Assembly (NCBI GenBank): GCA_015295885.1
Contig: DVEE01000428.1
Coordinates: forward strand, 1-9,913
Direction: 5' to 3'
Source: Leptolyngbyaceae cyanobacterium M65_K2018_010
Lineage (GTDB): Bacteria; Cyanobacteriota; Cyanobacteriia; Phormidesmidales; Phormidesmidaceae
DNA length: 9,913 bases
Below, in pieces: positions 6,798-9,913 of this stretch. Each line of letters starts with the position of its first letter. Position 1 is the stretch's first letter. Position numbers and translations under genes: made by a program. The notes beneath the pieces were generated by a model. It made no database searches, had not been told where the DNA came from, and saw only the letters and a list, made by a program, of their open reading frames with translations.

Positions 6798-6805
6798 TAT
6801 CTATA

Positions 6806-7243
6806 ATGTCCATTCGCCTTTATGTTGGTAATCTCTCCAGGGAATTACAGCGCCAGGATTTCGAGGGTGTTTTTGCCCCCTACGGTGATGATCTGGTTTC
6901 GGTGAAGCTGATCTCAGACAAAAAAACCGGCAAATGTAGAGGTTTTGGTTTTGTGACTGTAAAAACCGAAGAAAAAGCCGACGAAATCGTGGCTCAGCTC
7001 AACGGTCAAATGTTGGAAGATTTGCCCCTCAAGGTTGAGAAGGCCCTACCTCGGGCCAAAACTGAATCTGAGGCAGATAGTCCGTCAGGAGCGGCGAAGG
7101 TTGGCAGTAAGCGCCCTAAGGGAACCTCTCGTAAGGCCGCGGCGGAAACTTCGGCGAGTGCTGCGGCTCAACCAGACCCCCGTTGGGCTGGGCAGCTTGA
7201 AAAGCTGAAGGAAATGCTGGCGGCCCAAACCACGGCCTCCTAG
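6806..7243 (+). CDS. RRM-domain RNA-binding protein (cyanobacterial Rbp type with C-terminal tail)
   Basis: The 145-residue protein has one RNA recognition motif: RNP2 is LYVGNL (5-10) and RNP1 is RGFGFVTV (45-52). The domain ends near residue 83 (LPLKVEKALPR). Aromatic RNP residues Y6, F47 and F49 are kept, so single-stranded RNA binding is expected. A flexible basic, Ala/Ser-rich linker (84-122) follows, then the terminal block DPRWAGQLEKLKEMLAAQTTAS (124-145), likely an amphipathic helix. Cyanobacterial Rbps are small RRM proteins, many cold-induced; those with long tails resemble, from memory, Synechocystis Rbp3 (Slr0193, about 150 residues), which is linked to membrane localisation of photosystem mRNAs. 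I infer a similar class but cannot confirm orthology. The gene stands alone with a long T-rich leader and a good ribosome-binding site (AGAGG). It converges on the SRPBCC gene. Confidence 0.92.
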   Translation: MSIRLYVGNLSRELQRQDFEGVFAPYGDDLVSVKLISDKKTGKCRGFGFVTVKTEEKADEIVAQLNGQMLEDLPLKVEKALPRAKTESEADSPSGAAKVGSKRPKGTSRKAAAETSASAAAQPDPRWAGQLEKLKEMLAAQTTAS

Positions 7244-7258
7244 GAATTGAGGGTGATT

Positions 7259-7277
7259 GGGGGCCTGGGTTGCCCCC
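7259..7277. terminator. GC hairpin between convergent stop codons, possible bidirectional terminator
   Basis: GGGGGC (7259-7264) pairs with GCCCCC (7272-7277) around a 7-base loop. It fills the 34-bp gap between the RRM stop (7241-7243) and the SRPBCC stop (complement of 7278-7280). Neither side has a real T-run (TTAA on the plus side), so intrinsic termination would be weak. Its position suggests it separates the two convergent transcripts or protects their 3' ends. Confidence 0.4.
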
Positions 7278-7733
7278 TTAACAGCGGTTGGTCAAGGTTT
7301 CGGCGACCTGCTTGAGGCGCTGCAATTGAGCTTTCATATCCTGTTGAGTCCACTGGGCGGCAAACCAGTTAAAGCCTAACTCTACCAATGGATTGGGAAC
7401 GGTAAATTCGAAGCGGTTGAGTAACTGAGTGCCCTGGGCGGTAGGAATACATTCCCAGCGGTCCTGACCGTGGAAGAAGCCCTCAAACTCCCAGACAATG
7501 AGCCCCGGTGCCCGCTCCACCACGGTGCTCATCAGGGTGGGTTGCCAGAGAGGGGCCTGGATTATGAAGCGGCTTCGATCGCCCAGGGCGCTATGCCATT
7601 CACCCACGGGTTCGCAGCGCAGGGATGGGTTGAGCCATCGATGCATCAGCTCTAGATCCGTAATGCAATGTTCGACCACGGTGGCGCTGGCGTTAATAGC
7701 TGTGGATTGTTCAAAGATGCGGGGGTTCGCCAT
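7278..7733 (-). CDS. SRPBCC (START/Bet v1-like) family protein
   Basis: The 151-residue soluble protein has the pattern of the SRPBCC superfamily, polyketide-cyclase/dehydrase-like branch: an N-terminal strand with FEQSTAINAS, a helical segment (VVEHCITDLELMHRWLNPSLRCEPV), alternating strands (RSRFIIQAP, LIVWEFEGFF, GTQLLNRFEFTV) and a long C-terminal helix (about 126-147, TQQDMKAQLQRLKQVAETL). These folds enclose a hydrophobic cavity for lipids or other small ligands; the ligand here is unknown. No signal peptide or membrane segment is present, so it is probably cytoplasmic. The ATG at 7733 gives a normal-length protein; no ribosome-binding site is seen. TAAAAT (complement of 7762-7767) could be its -10 element, but no good -35 was found. 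It is divergent from the channel gene and convergent with the RRM gene. The superfamily is fairly sure, the function open. Confidence 0.8.
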   Translation of the reverse strand: MANPRIFEQSTAINASATVVEHCITDLELMHRWLNPSLRCEPVGEWHSALGDRSRFIIQAPLWQPTLMSTVVERAPGLIVWEFEGFFHGQDRWECIPTAQGTQLLNRFEFTVPNPLVELGFNWFAAQWTQQDMKAQLQRLKQVAETLTNRC

Positions 7734-7910
7734 AGGGGTTGGAAGAAGGGCTGAGAGGCTAATTTTACGATGGCGGTAACAAACGCCTCGGAAGACTCTT
7801 TTTCATTGTATGTATGTCTAAGTTGGGCTGGCGATGCACCAGGACCAATGGGTTGGCAGGAACAACGGCCGGCAATGAACCCAAATCTGCTTCTTGTGGA
7901 TCCTTAAATC

Positions 7911-7916
7911 TATAAC
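7911..7916 (+). promoter_or_regulatory. possible -10 element upstream of the channel gene
   Basis: TATAAC matches five of six positions of the -10 consensus and lies in the 194-bp spacer between the divergent SRPBCC and channel genes. No good -35 sits 17 bases upstream (TGCTTC at 7888-7893 is poor). Transcription would begin near 7923, only about five bases before the ATG at 7928. If the element is real, translation might start instead at the in-frame ATG at 7994. Otherwise I see nothing clear in the spacer. Confidence 0.3.
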
Positions 7917-7927
7917 GGTCATAGCTT

Positions 7928-9568
7928 ATGGCAGCGCTATTACTCCCTTTTTCCCCTTTACCGGTGTGGCCTACGGCTCCAGTGGTGGGACAGATGACTG
8001 AACCGAGTCGTTTTTTAACGGAACTATCGGCGCAACTGGGGCAGTTTTTGCCCAGTCTGATTTGGGCGATTGTGCTGCTGTTAGTTGGCTGGATGGTGGC
8101 GACCTTAGTCGCCTTGGCCGTAAAAAATCTGCTGAGACGGACGCGTCTTGATGACCGCCTGGCTAACTGGGCCACGGGAGGACCGACTGACCGGAGTGTG
8201 CCGGTGGAACAATGGGCAGCCACCCTGGTTTATTGGGTCATTTTCCTCTTCGCCATTGTGGCTTCCCTCAATGCCCTCAACCTTACCGCTGTTTCAGGAC
8301 CGCTGAATAATTTCCTGGATCAAATTTTTGCTTACCTACCTCGGGTGGGCGGGGCGGCCCTGCTGTTGGGGCTAGCCTGGTTGACGGCAACCCTGGTGCG
8401 ATCGCTGGTGGTCAACGGTCTAGGGCGTTTCAACCTGGACAACCGCCTGGCCCAGCAAGCCGGGCTAGAACCGGGGAGCAGCCCGGTGGTTTTGGGTGAA
8501 ACCATTGGCAATGTGCTGTTTTGGTTCATTTTGCTGCTCTTTATTCCCCTAATTTTGAGTGCCCTGCGGCTACCGGGTTTACTGGCTCCCGTGGAGGGGC
8601 TGATTAACTCCTTCTTGCAAGCTATTCCCCGCATCATTGCAGCAGCCCTGGTGCTGGCCCTGGGCTGGGTGATCGCCCGAATTGTGCGAGGGGTGGTAAC
8701 CAACCTACTGATTGCGGTTGGAGCCGATCAAATGGGCACCCGGATGGGGCTGAGGGCTAGCTCGACCGAAGGCCTTTCTCTGTCGAGTCTGGCCGGAACC
8801 CTAGCCTATGTGCTGGTGCTAATTCCGGCGGTGGTGGCGGCCCTGAATGAGCTGAATATTGACGCGATTTCAGACCCGGCGGTTTTGATGCTAGAACGGG
8901 TGCTGGTAGCGATTCCCCAGGTGATCATGGCCGGGGTGGTGATTGCTGCTGCCTATTTTGTAGGGCGCTTTGTGGCCAACTTGGTGACGGAGTTGCTCCG
9001 CAGCGCAGGCTTTGACAACATTACCACGGCCCTGGGCTTGCCCGAACTGCACTTTAATGCCGGGGCTACGGTTCAGCCTGGCCTAGATACGGAAGGACGC
9101 CCCGTTGCTTCGGTGCAATCCCCTGGGCGCAGCCCCTCTGAACTGGTGGGCATTGTGACCCTGGTGGCCATCGTTCTGTTTGGGGTGATCACGGCCACGG
9201 AGATTCTCAACTTTGCTGGTTTGACAGAAATTGTGCGGGCCGTGCTACGGATTGGGGCCCGAGTGTTAAGCGGCTTGGTCGTGTTTGCCGTAGGGTTATA
9301 CCTGGCTAATTTAGCCTTTCGGCTGGTGAATGCGATGGGCACCGGGCAGGCTAAGGTCCTGGCCCAGGCCGCCCGCTTGGCTATTCTCGTGTTTGTGGGA
9401 GCGATGGCCCTGCAACAGATGGGAGTGGCCCCCGATATTGTCAATCTAGCCTTTGGGTTACTACTGGGAGCGATCGCCGTGGCCATGGCCATTGCCTTTG
9501 GTTTAGGGGGGCGTGAGGTCGCTGCCGATCAGCTGCGAGAGTGGCTGGCGGCTTTCCGCCGTAGATAA
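7928..9568 (+). CDS. MscS/CmpX-type mechanosensitive channel-like protein with five TM-helix modules
   Basis: The 546-residue integral membrane protein resembles the 'conserved TM helix' proteins related to small-conductance mechanosensitive channels (CmpX-like), which gate under membrane tension. Five modules of about 95-110 residues can be read, each with an opening I/LP-R/Q-like helix and a second helix followed by an N-x-L/I-like turn. They begin near 41 (LPSLIWAIVLLLVGW), 137 (LPRVGGAALLLGLAW), 233 (IPRIIAAALVLALGW), 329 (IPQVIMAGVVIAAAY) and 442 (IGARVLSGLVVFAVG). Module 4 has a polar insert (about 374-404). The C-terminus ends in AFGLGGREVAADQL, the pore-helix signature of this family, but the large cytosolic beta domain of true MscS is absent. 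The ATG at 7928 adds a hydrophobic, Pro-rich 22-residue leader; the ATG at 7994 (MTEPSRFLTEL) is a credible alternative start. Neither has a strong ribosome-binding site. It is monocistronic as far as can be seen. The channel role is inferred from family. Confidence 0.85.
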   Translation: MAALLLPFSPLPVWPTAPVVGQMTEPSRFLTELSAQLGQFLPSLIWAIVLLLVGWMVATLVALAVKNLLRRTRLDDRLANWATGGPTDRSVPVEQWAATLVYWVIFLFAIVASLNALNLTAVSGPLNNFLDQIFAYLPRVGGAALLLGLAWLTATLVRSLVVNGLGRFNLDNRLAQQAGLEPGSSPVVLGETIGNVLFWFILLLFIPLILSALRLPGLLAPVEGLINSFLQAIPRIIAAALVLALGWVIARIVRGVVTNLLIAVGADQMGTRMGLRASSTEGLSLSSLAGTLAYVLVLIPAVVAALNELNIDAISDPAVLMLERVLVAIPQVIMAGVVIAAAYFVGRFVANLVTELLRSAGFDNITTALGLPELHFNAGATVQPGLDTEGRPVASVQSPGRSPSELVGIVTLVAIVLFGVITATEILNFAGLTEIVRAVLRIGARVLSGLVVFAVGLYLANLAFRLVNAMGTGQAKVLAQAARLAILVFVGAMALQQMGVAPDIVNLAFGLLLGAIAVAMAIAFGLGGREVAADQLREWLAAFRRR

Positions 9569-9579
9569 CAGCCCTAGCT

Positions 9580-9675
9580 AAACAGCGGATGGGCCCCAGC
9601 CAAGAGTTTTTCCCACCCCTGCCTTCAACCCAGGCAGCGGCATGCCCCAGTCTGGAGGCGGAAGTACCGCTGTTT
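9580..9675. repeat. long-range inverted repeat
   Basis: AAACAGCGG (9580-9588) is complementary to CCGCTGTTT (9667-9675), with 78 bases between that contain a further 6-bp stem (9619-9637). Together they could fold as a two-level stem in the 3' region of the channel transcript. The match may be accidental. Confidence 0.35.
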
Positions 9676-9710
9676 GGGGCGGTAGGGCAACCGTCAGCCT
9701 AGCCCCAAGG

Positions 9711-9741
9711 GGCCGCTAAACCCATAGGCCGCTAAACCCAT
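9711..9741. repeat. tandem direct repeat, two 16-bp units
   Basis: GGCCGCTAAACCCAT occurs at 9711-9725 and again at 9727-9741, separated by one base. The two 15-base copies are identical. The shorter string GCTAAAC also occurs at 9577-9583 in the same spacer. This looks like a recent local duplication or a pair of binding sites; no function can be assigned. Confidence 0.75.
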
Positions 9742-9843
9742 GGCCATCGCCATTGCCGGCCGTCGTCACCCCTGGGCCCAGATCAAAGGCTAGGCGGTCG
9801 GCCCAACTCAGGTTAGGATGATTAACTTAACCCAGGCCACAGG

Positions 9844-9872
9844 CCTAACTCTTCCCCAGCGAGGGAGTTAGG
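9844..9872. repeat. inverted repeat near the window end
   Basis: CCTAACTC (9844-9851) pairs with GAGTTAGG (9865-9872), a perfect 8-bp stem with a 13-base gap. A short T-run (TTTT, 9878-9881) begins five bases after the stem, so it is at best a poor terminator. It could equally be an operator or leader hairpin for whatever gene follows the window. Confidence 0.45.
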
Positions 9873-9913
9873 GACTGTTTTGTGCATCAGCAACTGATTC
9901 TGCCTTGGGGTTG

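Larger units (their letters stand above)
6221..6805. other. 585-bp non-coding region between the M48-like and RRM genes
   Basis: No credible protein gene is visible on either strand. Base composition is clearly more AT-rich than the flanking genes. The first part (6240-6400) holds a promoter-like element, a palindrome and a terminator, listed separately. About 6400-6600 shows nothing I can name. From about 6600 to the RRM start the plus strand is T-rich and contains GTACTAGTAC (6627-6636, a perfect palindrome), the direct repeat TTGTCCG (6664-6670 and 6675-6681), and two short inverted pairs: GGCAGA/TCTGCC (6712-6717 and 6738-6743) and GTTGC/GCAAC (6720-6724 and 6748-6752). These two pairs overlap and could be alternative folds. 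A long structured leader would suit a cold- or light-regulated RNA-binding protein gene, but no promoter could be fixed. Confidence 0.6.
9569..9913. other. 345-bp non-coding region downstream of the channel gene
   Basis: No convincing gene is visible. Besides the repeats listed separately, CTGCCT/AGGCAG (9619-9624 and 9632-9637) forms a 6-bp stem and GCCCC/GGGGC (9702-9706 and 9709-9713) a near-palindrome. No standard terminator with a T-run follows the channel gene. A GTG at 9882 opens a frame that runs off the end of the window (V-H-Q-Q-L-I-L-P-W-G); it might be the start of the next gene but is too short to judge. Confidence 0.5.

Noticed and set aside
7765..8223. 152-codon minus-strand frame covering the start of the channel gene
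   Set aside because: Low-complexity Ser/Arg/Thr-rich translation with no family resemblance; it overlaps the conserved start of a real gene.
9073..9492. 139-codon minus-strand frame opposite the channel gene
   Set aside because: Composition (Thr/Ala/Arg-rich, no motif) is that of an antisense shadow of a conserved membrane protein.
9569..9913. tRNA or CRISPR in the end spacer
   Set aside because: No T-loop GGTTCRA-like motif with a matching acceptor stem, and the direct repeat has only two adjacent units without spacers.

Overview
The window looks like ordinary chromosomal DNA from a cyanobacterium. Three things support this. The rpmE-prfA pair is almost pure cyanobacterial consensus (an L31 without the usual cysteine pairs, followed by RF1). 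There are eight copies of the HIP1 octamer GCGATCGC, where well under one is expected by chance. The other genes (cyanobacterial-type SbcD-like nuclease, TPR/M48-like membrane protein, RRM protein with a C-terminal tail, SRPBCC protein, multi-repeat MscS-type channel) are also familiar in that phylum. The genus cannot be fixed from the sequence; the high GC of the coding regions suggests a Leptolyngbya/Nodosilinea-like lineage, but that is only a guess. No insertion sequence, phage gene, CRISPR array, tRNA or rRNA was seen.

Layout: (1) 1-1496 is the end of a ribosomal-protein cluster: probably the last codons of rpsI, then rpmE (L31) and prfA (release factor 1), all on the plus strand. (2) 1595-2839 is an SbcD/Mre11-family nuclease gene. 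It converges on, and overlaps by 18 bp, a minus-strand TauE/SafE (TSUP) membrane permease gene at 2822-3598. (3) A 150-bp divergent spacer with two hairpins leads to a large plus-strand gene (3749-6220) for a TPR + multi-pass membrane + M48-like protein whose zinc site is degenerate. (4) 6221-6805 is the largest gene-free stretch. Its first part holds a promoter-like element, a perfect 16-bp palindrome and a clear intrinsic terminator, so it may encode a small RNA. Its second part is the T-rich leader of an RRM RNA-binding protein gene (6806-7243). (5) A minus-strand SRPBCC protein gene (7278-7733) converges on the RRM gene with a GC hairpin between the two stops. (6) A divergent spacer leads to a 546-residue MscS/CmpX-type channel built from five copies of a transmembrane module (7928-9568). 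(7) 9569-9913 is non-coding with several direct and inverted repeats.

Functionally this is a set of independent housekeeping and envelope genes, not one operon. rpmE and prfA serve translation, the SbcD-like protein DNA repair, and the TSUP protein and MscS-like channel membrane transport and osmotic protection; the RRM protein probably binds mRNA. I see no convincing new multi-gene system. The points most worth checking are the degenerate zinc site of the M48-like protein, the apparent in-frame loss of the N-P-G-S segment in the SbcD-like nuclease, and the possible small RNA at about 6275-6396.
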